DNA from: Rhodococcus sp. 4CII | GTDB taxonomy: Bacteria; Actinomycetota; Actinomycetes; Mycobacteriales; Mycobacteriaceae | Reading direction: 5' to 3' | DNA: 64,000 bases | NCBI RefSeq assembly: GCF_014256275.1 | Contig: NZ_JACCFE010000002.1 | Location: 2,480,001-2,544,000 of the forward strand | In this document: positions 34,810 to 43,537 of the stretch, in pieces | How the letters are laid out: the number at the start of each line of letters is the position of its first letter | Position numbering within the stretch: the stretch's first letter is position 1 | The notes under the pieces: generated by a model | Databases searched by the model: none | Seen by the model: only the letters and a program-made list of their open reading frames with translations | What the model was told of the DNA's origin: nothing | Program-made: the position numbers and the translations under genes

Positions 34810-35810
34810 TGGCTCAGAAGTCCTTCCTCGAGCGGGATGCGTTCCGCATGGGACTGATCGGAACAGCCGTCCTGATCGGGGTCCTCTTCCTTGCGCTCAA
34901 CTTCAAGTCCATCCCCGGTATCAACACGGCCACTACCTACCATGCCGAGTTCGCCGATGCCAGTGGCCTCGCCGTCGGTGACACCACGCAAATCGCCGGC
35001 GTGAAAGTCGGTGAGGTGAAGAAGCTTTCGATCAGTGACGGAAAGGTCGACGTCGAGTTCGATGTCGACAGTGGTGCGGTCGGGCTCGGCGACGACACGA
35101 CGGCAGCGATCAAGGTCGAAACTGCTCTCGGTCGGCGGTACGTGGAGATCACTCCGGGGCGTCACGGCGAACTCGCCGAGAACTCGACCATCCCCCTGGC
35201 GCAGACCAGCTCGGGATACGACATCACCCGGGCACTCGAGGAGGTCACCGACAAGGTGTCCGAGACCGACACCGTCAACCTGTCCGGCGCACTCGAGCAG
35301 GTCTCTTCGGTCGAGGACGAGCTTCCGCCGGACCTGAGGTCCTCTCTCGACGGCCTGTCCCGCCTGTCCGAGACGGTATCGAGCCGGGACGAGGAACTGC
35401 GTCGGTTGCTCGCGGGTGCGGCCGACGTGTCCAAGATCCTCGCGGATCGGGACGGCCAGGTCTCTGCACTCTTCGGCCAAGGCCAGTCGCTTTTCGCCGC
35501 GCTGAACAACCGGGCGGACACCATCCATCACGTCCTCGTGCAGTCCCGGCAGGTGGCCGATGCCCTCACCGGGCTGTCCCGCGACAACGCAGGCACTCTC
35601 GGACCCACTCTCGATCAGATGAAGACTCTGGTGGCCACATTGAACAGCAATTACGACAACATCAACGCGTCGCTCACCGGCCTCGAACGGTTCGCGAGGC
35701 AGGTCGGTGAGGCGGTGGGCAGCGGACCGTTCTTCGGGGTGCTGCTGCACAACATCGTCCCGGCCAATCTCTCCGGGCAGCTTCCCGGAAGTTTCGGGGG
35801 GCCGCGCTGA
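34809..35810 (+). CDS. mceC: MceC-type substrate-binding protein
   Basis: A 333-aa subunit. It has an anchor (LIGTAVLIGVLFLALNF), an MCE domain (ASGLAVGDTTQIAGVKVGEV, RRYVEITP) and a helical tail. A GTG at 34800 in frame is a weaker start than ATG 34809, which forms the TGATG junction seen throughout this operon. Confidence 0.94.
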   Translation: MAQKSFLERDAFRMGLIGTAVLIGVLFLALNFKSIPGINTATTYHAEFADASGLAVGDTTQIAGVKVGEVKKLSISDGKVDVEFDVDSGAVGLGDDTTAAIKVETALGRRYVEITPGRHGELAENSTIPLAQTSSGYDITRALEEVTDKVSETDTVNLSGALEQVSSVEDELPPDLRSSLDGLSRLSETVSSRDEELRRLLAGAADVSKILADRDGQVSALFGQGQSLFAALNNRADTIHHVLVQSRQVADALTGLSRDNAGTLGPTLDQMKTLVATLNSNYDNINASLTGLERFARQVGEAVGSGPFFGVLLHNIVPANLSGQLPGSFGGPR

Positions 35811-37024
35811 TGGCATCGGTACGTGAGATGGCACGGGCACTGCCTGCGAGACTGCTCGCCGTGGTGATCGCGGTCGCCATAGTCGGGTTGCTGACCGCCG
35901 CCTGGATCGAAAACCACTCCGTCAACCACGTCACGGCCTACTTCCGGAACACCACCGGCATGTACGTCGGAGACCGAGTGATGATTCTCGGCGTCGAGGT
36001 CGGCCGCATCACGACGATCGAACCGGACGGCGAACGGGTCCGGGTGGAGTTCGATTACGACAACGAGTACGACGTCCCCGCCGACGCGAAGGCCGCGGTC
36101 GTCGCGCCCACCCTGGTGACCGGCCGCTACATCCAGCTGGCACCGGCGTACTCGGGTGGACCGACTCTGTCGGACGGCGACGAGATCCCGCTCGACCGGA
36201 CCGCCGTACCCGTCGAGTTCGACGAGATCAAGAAGCAGGTGGTCAAACTCAGCGAGGATGCAGGCCGCACCCCGGAGCACCCTGACGGTTCACTCAATCG
36301 CTTCGTGAGCAGCACCGCCCACACCCTGGACGGAACGGGTACCGCACTGCACGATTCCCTCACCCACCTCTCCGACGCCGCCACCACACTGAACGCGAGC
36401 GGCGAAGATCTGTTCGGCACCGTCGAGAACCTGCAGAAGTTCTCTTCCGCCCTCGCCGCCAGCGACCAGCAGATTCGGGCGTTCAGCGGTGAACTGGCCA
36501 ACGTGTCGGGGCTGCTCAACGCCAACCGGACCGAGCTCGACGCACTGCTCAGCAGCATGCTGACCACGTTCCAGGAAGTCACGAAGTTCGTCGAAGACAA
36601 CCGTGGGGCACTGGTCGAGAATGCCGGGCAGCTCGAAACCATCACCCGGTTGCTCGTCGATCGGCAGGACACCCTGATGTCGATCCTGCACGCCGGACCG
36701 ACGGCGCTGTCGGACTTCTACAACATTTACGATCCCGACGCCAACTCACTCACGGGCGCCCTCGCCGTGCCCGAGATGCCGGACCCGCGCTCGCTCATCT
36801 GCGCGCTCTTGACCACGGTCGACGCACCCGCGAATGAATGCGCCACCGCTGCCGGGGCTTTCGCCGCACCTTTGGCCAATGCGGCCGTGCAACAGGCAAC
36901 GTCAGCACCCGTCGCCAATCCGACTCCGCCGGCAGGCGCGCCGGGATCCCACGGCCCGAGTGATCCCGTCGCCTCCATCACCCAGAGCTTCCAGAACCTC
37001 ATTCTTCCGGAGGGACCACGATGA
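35810..37024 (+). CDS. mceD: MceD-type substrate-binding protein
   Basis: A 404-aa subunit. It has an anchor (LLAVVIAVAIVGLLTAAWI), an MCE domain (TGMYVGDRVMILGVEVGRITTI) and a helical stretch with an Asn/Leu-rich coiled coil. The Pro/Ala-rich C-terminus (PVANPTPPAGAPG) is typical of MceD/F. It overlaps mceE by ATGA. Confidence 0.94.
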   Translation: MASVREMARALPARLLAVVIAVAIVGLLTAAWIENHSVNHVTAYFRNTTGMYVGDRVMILGVEVGRITTIEPDGERVRVEFDYDNEYDVPADAKAAVVAPTLVTGRYIQLAPAYSGGPTLSDGDEIPLDRTAVPVEFDEIKKQVVKLSEDAGRTPEHPDGSLNRFVSSTAHTLDGTGTALHDSLTHLSDAATTLNASGEDLFGTVENLQKFSSALAASDQQIRAFSGELANVSGLLNANRTELDALLSSMLTTFQEVTKFVEDNRGALVENAGQLETITRLLVDRQDTLMSILHAGPTALSDFYNIYDPDANSLTGALAVPEMPDPRSLICALLTTVDAPANECATAAGAFAAPLANAAVQQATSAPVANPTPPAGAPGSHGPSDPVASITQSFQNLILPEGPR

Positions 37025-38160
37025 CGAGTTCAATTCGGAGGTCGGCGCTCACCGTGACCATGCTCGTCGGCGTCGTGGCCGCGGCGGCCGGGTGCCGATT
37101 CGACGGGATCAATTCGATCGGGCTGCCCGGCAACGTGGTCGGGGGCGACGCACACGAGGTGACGGTCGAGCTCGCGGATATCCAGAATCTCGTGGGCAAC
37201 TCGCCGGTGAAGGCCAACAACGTCATCGTGGGGAATATCAGCCACATCGCAGGTGACAATTGGGGTGCCAAACTGACACTCGAAATCGATCCCGACGCCG
37301 AGATCCCGGCGAACGTCAGCGCCAAACTCGCGCAAACCAGTGTGCTCGGCTCCCAGTACCTCGAGCTGACGGTGCCGCCCGGTGTCGAGGCGGTCGGCGC
37401 ACTCGCCGACGGGGACGTGATCCCCCTCGACCGCACCAGTCAGTACCCGTCGACCGAAGAGGTGCTTTCGGCGCTGGCCCTCGTGCTCAACGGCAGTGGT
37501 TTGCAACAGATCCGCACCGTGACCTCCGAGCTGAACCGCGTTCTGGGTGGCCGCGAGGAATCACTCCGCAGCCTCTTCGGCAACCTCGAAGAGTTCGTCG
37601 GCGGTGTCGACCAGCAACGCGACGACATCGTCCGCGCGATCGACGGGCTCGATCGCCTCGGCGCGGAACTGGCCAGCCAGAATCAGACGATCGATCGAGG
37701 CATCACCTCGATCCAGCCGGCGATGCAAATCCTCGACGAACAGCAGAAGCAACTCACCACGATGCTCGACGACGTGGGGCGTTTCGGTGAGGTCGCCACG
37801 AAGGTGCTGGAGAGCAGCCGCGACGATCTCGACGCGAATCTGCGGTCGCTGCAGCCGGTGCTCTCACAGCTCGCCGCGGCCGGTGATCACCTGCCAGAAT
37901 CGCTGAAGATCGCTGGAACCATACCGTTCCCGGTCACGACCACCCAGCGCGCCGTGCGGGGCGACTACATGAATCTCTTCCTCACCCTCGACGTCAGCGC
38001 CGAGACGGTTGGCGGAAAGGTTCTCGGCAGCATTCCTCTCGACGAGTTGGCGGGACTGAACCCGGCTCGCCAAGCGGTGAATCCGCTGTTGGCACCCACC
38101 GGTGCAACGACATCCGGCGGACCAGCGACGTCCGCACCGCAGAACGGAGCACCGCGCTGA
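37021..38160 (+). CDS. mceE: MceE-type lipoprotein subunit
   Basis: A 379-aa subunit with a lipoprotein signal peptide (TVTMLVGVVAAAAGC, lipidated Cys at 25) in place of a membrane anchor, as is usual for MceE/LprK. The MCE domain follows (VGNSPVKANNVIVGNISHI). The stop overlaps the mceF start. Confidence 0.95.
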   Translation: MTSSIRRSALTVTMLVGVVAAAAGCRFDGINSIGLPGNVVGGDAHEVTVELADIQNLVGNSPVKANNVIVGNISHIAGDNWGAKLTLEIDPDAEIPANVSAKLAQTSVLGSQYLELTVPPGVEAVGALADGDVIPLDRTSQYPSTEEVLSALALVLNGSGLQQIRTVTSELNRVLGGREESLRSLFGNLEEFVGGVDQQRDDIVRAIDGLDRLGAELASQNQTIDRGITSIQPAMQILDEQQKQLTTMLDDVGRFGEVATKVLESSRDDLDANLRSLQPVLSQLAAAGDHLPESLKIAGTIPFPVTTTQRAVRGDYMNLFLTLDVSAETVGGKVLGSIPLDELAGLNPARQAVNPLLAPTGATTSGGPATSAPQNGAPR

Positions 38161-39644
38161 TGAGATCGAAACTCGTTCGCTTCCAGCTCATCGTCTTCAG
38201 TGTCGTGGCAGTTCTCGCCGTGGGCAACGCCGCGGTCAACTACCTCGGGCTCAAACGGGTCACCGGGATCGGCATGTACACGATCACGGCGGAGTTCGAC
38301 CGCGCCGGAGGACTCTATGTGAACTCCCTGGTGACGTATCGCGGCGTCGACGTCGGCGTCGTGAAGTCGATCGTCGTTCGCCCTGATCGGGCGTCCGCAG
38401 AATTACAGCTCAATTCCGACTTCGCTGTTCCGGCGAACAGCCAGGCATTCGTCCGCAGCGTCTCGGCCATCGGCGAGCAATATCTGGACATCGTTCCGGA
38501 GTCCTCCGAAGGCCCCTTCCTCGCGGACGGTGACGTGATCACCGAGGCGAACACTGAGATCCCGGTGCCCGCCTCCGAGGTCGTCGACAAGGTGAACGTG
38601 CTCCTCTCCGAGCTGCCCAAGGACGACCTCCGAGTCACCGTCGACGAGGCATACACCGCCTTCAACGGGGCGGGACCGGCCCTGTCGCGGCTCATCGACT
38701 CATCCCGCCCCCTGATCGACCTCGCGCAGGCCAAGATCGGTTCCACCCGAACCCTGCTCGACGACGCCGAGCCAGTCCTCGCCGCCGGGGTCGACTCCCG
38801 TGCCGACATCGCGAGCTTCTCCCGCGATCTGTCCTCGTTCTCCGAGCAGTTGGTGATGAGCGACGCACAGCTTCGCGGTGTCCTCGACAACGGATCGCAG
38901 TTCTTCGACACCGTCAGCGGTACCCTCGACGACGTCCGCCCCACCGTTCCGCTGCTGCTGGCGAATCTCCAGACCGTGGGTGAGGTGGCACGGGTCAACA
39001 TTCCCGGGATACAGCAAATCCTGGTGATCTATCCGGCGGTGTCCGCGTCGATCAACTACATGCACCGGGGAGTCCAAACCGACGACCGGGTGTACGGCCA
39101 GGGCGCCCTGGACGTCAAACTCGGCAACTCCGCGAACCCGGTCCCCTGCACCGAGGGTTACCAGGAAACGCAGCGCCGCGACCCCAGCGACGTCAGTTCG
39201 GCTCCGGCGCCGGAAAATTCCTACTGCAAGCTCCCGCAGGCAGATCCGCGGGTCGCACGCGGAGCACGGAACATCCCCTGCGCGACGAATCCCGCGGTGC
39301 GCACCGCCGAGATCGCGAACTGCCCCGGCGGCCTGCCGTCCACCTGGCCGGAAATGCTGGCACGGCCCGGACAACCGTATTCGCCCCCGTCGACCGACAC
39401 CGGCGCACCGAACACGGGACCGATCGCGAGCCTGCCGGCTCCCGAAGTTCCCGAACCCCTGACCGTCGCACCGGCTTCATGGACGCCCCCGCAGGCGATT
39501 GTTTCCGACGGCACCACCAGCGTCCCGTATGACCCGATCACCGGGAACTTCCGGGCACCGAACGGCGATCTGTACTCGATCGCCAGCGTTTCTGCACCAA
39601 AGCTAGAGGAGGAATTGACATGGCAGGCACTACTGCTCCGGTAG
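38160..39644 (+). CDS. mceF: MceF-type substrate-binding protein
   Basis: A 494-aa final subunit. It has an anchor (LIVFSVVAVLAVGNAAVNYL), an MCE domain (AGGLYVNSLVTYRGVDVGVV), a helical section and a long Pro-rich C-terminal domain with several cysteines (CTEGYQ, YCKLPQ, NIPCATN, NCPGG) that may form disulfides outside the membrane. Its 3' end overlaps the following gene by 25 nt. Confidence 0.94.
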   Translation: MRSKLVRFQLIVFSVVAVLAVGNAAVNYLGLKRVTGIGMYTITAEFDRAGGLYVNSLVTYRGVDVGVVKSIVVRPDRASAELQLNSDFAVPANSQAFVRSVSAIGEQYLDIVPESSEGPFLADGDVITEANTEIPVPASEVVDKVNVLLSELPKDDLRVTVDEAYTAFNGAGPALSRLIDSSRPLIDLAQAKIGSTRTLLDDAEPVLAAGVDSRADIASFSRDLSSFSEQLVMSDAQLRGVLDNGSQFFDTVSGTLDDVRPTVPLLLANLQTVGEVARVNIPGIQQILVIYPAVSASINYMHRGVQTDDRVYGQGALDVKLGNSANPVPCTEGYQETQRRDPSDVSSAPAPENSYCKLPQADPRVARGARNIPCATNPAVRTAEIANCPGGLPSTWPEMLARPGQPYSPPSTDTGAPNTGPIASLPAPEVPEPLTVAPASWTPPQAIVSDGTTSVPYDPITGNFRAPNGDLYSIASVSAPKLEEELTWQALLLR

Positions 39645-40201
39645 AGGTCGAACCGGACCTCGATCACGCCGGAAACGATGCCGCGGCCGCGACAGCCGAC
39701 TCCGAGGTGCGTAACAGTACCCGAGGGTTCATCGCGACGATGGCGGCAATCGCACTCGTCGCCCTCGCCGCCCTTGTCGTCGGCGGCGTCTCGTGGACGA
39801 ACCTGCGAGCGGAGCAAGCAGCACAATCACGAGACGAACAGATACTCGAGACGGCCCGCCAAGTGGTCGTCAATCTGGTCACGCTGAGGCATCAGAGCGT
39901 GGACGAGGACATCCAGCGCGTCGCCGACGGCACCACCGGGCCGTTCCGGGACCAGTTCACCAGTGCGTCGGGAAGTTTCGGTGACGTGCTGAACCAGGGA
40001 CAGGTGGAGTCGACCGGCGAAGTGAAGGAAGCCGGCCTCGTCACGTCCGACGACGACCACGGAGTAGTCCTCGCCGCCGTGACCTCCACGGTGAAGAACA
40101 CCGAGGCACCCGACGGAGAGATCCGGGTGTACCGCATGAAGGTCTCTCTCGATTCGGTAGACGGCCGCTGGCTCGTCTCAGATGTGGAGTTCGTAGCATG
40201 A
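39620..40201 (+). CDS. Mce-associated membrane protein 1
   Basis: A 193-aa protein with an acidic N-terminal cytoplasmic tail, one membrane helix (ATMAAIALVALAALVVGGVSW) and an extracytoplasmic SnoaL-like domain (VNLVTLRHQSVDEDIQRVADGTTGPFRDQF). Such Mas/Mam proteins stabilise Mce complexes. A perfect AGGAGG precedes the ATG inside mceF. It overlaps the next gene by ATGA. Confidence 0.9.
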   Translation: MAGTTAPVEVEPDLDHAGNDAAAATADSEVRNSTRGFIATMAAIALVALAALVVGGVSWTNLRAEQAAQSRDEQILETARQVVVNLVTLRHQSVDEDIQRVADGTTGPFRDQFTSASGSFGDVLNQGQVESTGEVKEAGLVTSDDDHGVVLAAVTSTVKNTEAPDGEIRVYRMKVSLDSVDGRWLVSDVEFVA

Positions 40202-40728
40202 GAAACACACTCGCCCGGATACCGGAAGCGGTCGCCTCCTGGTCCTTCGCGCGGCGGCGGGCCACCCGATACCTCGCCGTGCTCCTCGCCGGTGGGCTCG
40301 TCGCGGCGGCCGTCGCCATCACACTCCAGGTTCACGATCGCCGGCAGGTGAGCATCGCGCAGGCACAGGCGCGCGACCGCGCCACCCAACTGGTCGCGGA
40401 CGTGCTCTCGTACGACTTCAACACCATCGACGCCCACTTCGCCGACATCCTGCCCAGTCTTGGCGGCGACCTGCGCGGCCAGTTCGACAGCGTCGGCAAA
40501 GAGGTCATCATCCCGTCGGCGAAACAACGCCAGGTCGTGACCTCGGCGACCGTCGTCGAATCCTCCGTCGTCTCCGCATCGGAACACGCAGTGACGCTGC
40601 TGTTCTTCGTCAACCAGTCAACCACCAGCACCGACAGCGCCGCCCCGAAATTGGACGGAAGCCGCGTCCGAGTCGGCATGACCGAACAGGAGGGCGCGTG
40701 GGTCATGACGGAAATGACCCCGGTCTGA
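40198..40728 (+). CDS. Mce-associated membrane protein 2
   Basis: A 176-aa protein of the same architecture: a short basic N-terminus, one membrane helix (YLAVLLAGGLVAAAVAITL) and an outer domain (ADVLSYDFNTIDAHFADILPSLGGDLRGQF). It is coupled by ATGA to its paralogue. Paired Mas genes after mceF are a common arrangement. Confidence 0.9.
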   Translation: MRNTLARIPEAVASWSFARRRATRYLAVLLAGGLVAAAVAITLQVHDRRQVSIAQAQARDRATQLVADVLSYDFNTIDAHFADILPSLGGDLRGQFDSVGKEVIIPSAKQRQVVTSATVVESSVVSASEHAVTLLFFVNQSTTSTDSAAPKLDGSRVRVGMTEQEGAWVMTEMTPV

Positions 40729-40784
40729 CCAGTTCCCCGAAACATGGGGATCAGCCGATGTTTTCGCAATAGTAGGAGGTAGTC

Positions 40785-41822
40785 GTGGGTGTCGAGGTAT
40801 CCGTCGAAGGACTGACCAAGTCGTTCGGCTCGCAGAAGATTTGGCAGGACGTCTCATTGACCCTTCCCGCCGGCGAGGTCAGTGCGTTGCTCGGGCCGTC
40901 GGGTACGGGTAAGTCGGTGTTCCTGAAATCGCTGATCGGGTTGCTCCGCCCGGAGCAGGGGTCGATCGTGATCGACGGCACCAACATTCTCGAGTGCTCT
41001 TCCAAGGAGCTGTACGAGATCCGCAAACTGTTCGGGGTGCTGTTCCAGGACGGTGCCTTGTTCGGGTCGATGAACCTGTACGACAACGTCGCGTTCCCGC
41101 TGCGGGAGCACACCAAGAAATCCGAATCCGACGTCCGCAAGATCGTCATGGAGAAGATGGAACTCGTCGGTCTGCTAGGGGCCGAGGACAAACTGCCCGG
41201 CGAGATCTCCGGAGGTATGCGCAAACGCGCCGGCCTCGCCCGCGCCCTGGTGCTCGACCCGCAGATCATCCTCGTCGACGAACCCGACTCCGGTCTGGAT
41301 CCCGTCCGCACCACCTACATCTCCCAGACGCTGATCGACATCAACGCCGAGATCGACGCGACGATCCTGATCGTCTCGCACAACATCAACCTCGCACGCA
41401 CGGTCCCGGACAACATCGGGATGCTCTTCCGCCGGAAACTGGTGATGTTCGGACCCCGCGAAGTGCTGCTCACCTCGGATGAACCGGTGGTCAAGCAATT
41501 CCTCAACGGCACCATGATCGGCCCGATCGGCATGTCCGAGGAAAAGGACGAAGCGACCATGGCCGCCGAGCAGGCCATGGTCGACGCCGGCCACCACGCC
41601 GGCGGTGTCGACGACGTCGAAGGCATCGTCCCGCAGATGAAAGCAACCCCCGGAATGCCGTTCCGACAGGCCGTCGCCCGCCGCCAGGAACGTGTCCGCG
41701 AGATCATGCACACCCTGCCCGAGAGCGCCCAGATCGCCATCCAGGAAAGCTTCGAGGAGGGCTTCGGGACCTACGACACCGAGGAATTCCCGCTGTACGA
41801 GGAACCCCTCGAATCCGTGTAA
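40785..41822 (+). CDS. mceG: MceG/Mkl-family ATPase of the Mce importer
   Basis: A 345-aa ABC ATPase. It has Walker A GPSGTGKSV, Q-loop LFQDGALFGS, signature ISGGMRKR, Walker B IILVDEPDSGLD and H-loop IVSHNIN. The ~90-residue C-terminal extension (REIMHTLPESAQIAIQ) is typical of MceG. It starts at GTG 40785 with GGAGG 5-6 nt upstream. In M. tuberculosis one unlinked MceG serves several Mce systems; here an ATPase gene is part of the mce operon itself. Confidence 0.94.
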   Translation: MGVEVSVEGLTKSFGSQKIWQDVSLTLPAGEVSALLGPSGTGKSVFLKSLIGLLRPEQGSIVIDGTNILECSSKELYEIRKLFGVLFQDGALFGSMNLYDNVAFPLREHTKKSESDVRKIVMEKMELVGLLGAEDKLPGEISGGMRKRAGLARALVLDPQIILVDEPDSGLDPVRTTYISQTLIDINAEIDATILIVSHNINLARTVPDNIGMLFRRKLVMFGPREVLLTSDEPVVKQFLNGTMIGPIGMSEEKDEATMAAEQAMVDAGHHAGGVDDVEGIVPQMKATPGMPFRQAVARRQERVREIMHTLPESAQIAIQESFEEGFGTYDTEEFPLYEEPLESV

Positions 41823-41889
41823 TCCACCGCCCCAGCGAACGAATCGGCAAGAACAGCAACACAACTCAGATCAACGAGAGGAACCCGTC

Positions 41890-43335
41890 ATGACGACGAA
41901 CAACAACGCCTTCTTCATCGGAGGCGAGTGGCACGCGCCCACTTCCAGTGGCGTGATCACGGTCGTGTCACCCAACGACGAGCAGGTGGTCGGTCACGCC
42001 CCCGACGGGGCCGAGGCCGATATGGACGCCGCTGTCGTTGCGGCGCGCCAGGCCTTCGACGATCCGACCGGGTGGTCGCAGTGGGAGCCGTCGCGGCGAG
42101 CACAGGCACTGAACCGCCTGGCTGACGCGCTCGACAAGCGCGCACCCGAAATGGTCCAGGCTGTGAGCTCACAGAACGGCATGCCCGTCGCCGTCGCCGA
42201 AAGGCTGGAAGCGGTCTTTCCTCAGATCCTGCTCCGCTATTACGCGGGCCTGATCGAGAACGACGGGTTCGAGGAAACTCGTCCGGGCCTGCTGGGCGGA
42301 TCGACTCTCGTGACCAAGGCCCCGATCGGTGTGGTCGGCGCTATCGTTCCCTGGAACTTTCCGCAGACGCTCGCGGCATTCAAGTATGCGCCGGCTCTCG
42401 CTGCCGGGTGCACGATCGTCATCAAGCCGTCTCCCGAAACGGTCCTCGACAGCTATGTTCTCGCGGAAGCCATCGAAGAGGCGGCCCTTCCGGCCGGCGT
42501 GATCAACATCGTGCCCGGTGGCCGCGACCTGGGCGCGTACCTGGTCTCGCACCCCGGCATCGACAAGGTCGCGTTCACCGGGTCGTCGGCTGCCGGTCGC
42601 AACATCGCCGAGGCCTGCGGTCGACTGCTCAGGCCGGTCACGCTGGAACTGGGTGGAAAATCGGCGGCCATCATCCTCGACGACGCGAACCTGGATCTTG
42701 CCACCGTCGGGGAGCAGTTGTTCGGCGCGACCATGTTGAACAACGGACAGGTCTGCTACCTCGGCACCCGTGTACTCGCACCGCAGTCGCGTTACCAGGA
42801 AGTGGTCGATACCTTCAGCGCTCTGGCCGGATCGCTGACCGTGGGAAGTTCCCTCGACCCCGCCACGATGATCGGCCCCATGGCGAGCGCCCGGCAGCGT
42901 GACCGCGTGGAGTCCTACATCGCGAAGGGCAAGGGCGACGGCGCCCGCATCACGGTCGGTGGCGGACGTCCCGCAGCCCTCGACAAGGGATGGTTCGTCG
43001 AGCCGACCATCTTCGCGGACGTGGACAACAACTACACCATCGCCCAGGAGGAGATCTTCGGCCCGGTGCTGTCGATCATTTCGTACCGCGACGACGAGGA
43101 GGCGATCCGTATCGCGAACGACAGCGACTTCGGGCTCGGTGGCACCGTCTTCACGGCCGATCACGACCATGGGGTCGCCGTCGCCCGGCGCGTCCAGACG
43201 GGAACGATCGGCATCAACGGCTACCTGCCCGATCCCACGGCACCCTTCGGTGGTGTCAAATCCAGCGGTCTCGGCCGCGAACTGGGCCCGGAAGCACTCT
43301 CCGCCTACCTCGTGCAGAAGTCGATCTACTTGTGA
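41890..43335 (+). CDS. NAD(P)-dependent aldehyde dehydrogenase
   Basis: A 481-aa ALDH-superfamily enzyme. It has Asn156 in PWNFP, Lys in IKPSPET, Glu253 in LELGGKS, catalytic Cys289 in NNGQVCYLG and the EIFGPVL motif. Start is ATG 41890; the open frame further upstream lies inside mceG. It follows the ATPase by 67 nt. It likely oxidises the aldehyde made by the alcohol dehydrogenase at 29768 to the carboxylic acid. Confidence 0.94.
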   Translation: MTTNNNAFFIGGEWHAPTSSGVITVVSPNDEQVVGHAPDGAEADMDAAVVAARQAFDDPTGWSQWEPSRRAQALNRLADALDKRAPEMVQAVSSQNGMPVAVAERLEAVFPQILLRYYAGLIENDGFEETRPGLLGGSTLVTKAPIGVVGAIVPWNFPQTLAAFKYAPALAAGCTIVIKPSPETVLDSYVLAEAIEEAALPAGVINIVPGGRDLGAYLVSHPGIDKVAFTGSSAAGRNIAEACGRLLRPVTLELGGKSAAIILDDANLDLATVGEQLFGATMLNNGQVCYLGTRVLAPQSRYQEVVDTFSALAGSLTVGSSLDPATMIGPMASARQRDRVESYIAKGKGDGARITVGGGRPAALDKGWFVEPTIFADVDNNYTIAQEEIFGPVLSIISYRDDEEAIRIANDSDFGLGGTVFTADHDHGVAVARRVQTGTIGINGYLPDPTAPFGGVKSSGLGRELGPEALSAYLVQKSIYL

Positions 43336-43341
43336 CACCCC

Positions 43342-43377
43342 GGGTGCGGGTGCGGCAGACGCGCCGTACCTGCACCC
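43342..43377. terminator. Possible terminator or attenuator hairpin
   Basis: GGGTGCGGGT (43342-43351) can pair with ACCTGCACCC (43368-43377) with one mismatch, shortly after the aldehyde dehydrogenase stop. The gap to the ligase gene (43336-43537) may therefore hold a terminator and a new promoter; a TATGAT at 43470-43475 is a possible -10. Confidence 0.4.
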
Positions 43378-43537
43378 TCCACGGAGCACTCATCCCGACG
43401 GGGTATTTCCCTCATCCTGAAGGAGGAGAACGCGTCCGTTCATACCTTCTATCGCACGCCGGTCGGCATTATGATTAGACCAATCACTCTGGCCTGCCTC
43501 CTGTCGAGGAGAGGCACCTGAAAGCAAGGATCCGCGC

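Noticed and set aside
42169..43389. A 406-codon minus-strand frame opposite the aldehyde dehydrogenase
   Set aside because: The residues are arginine/aspartate-biased shadow sequence and the sense strand carries all ALDH motifs.
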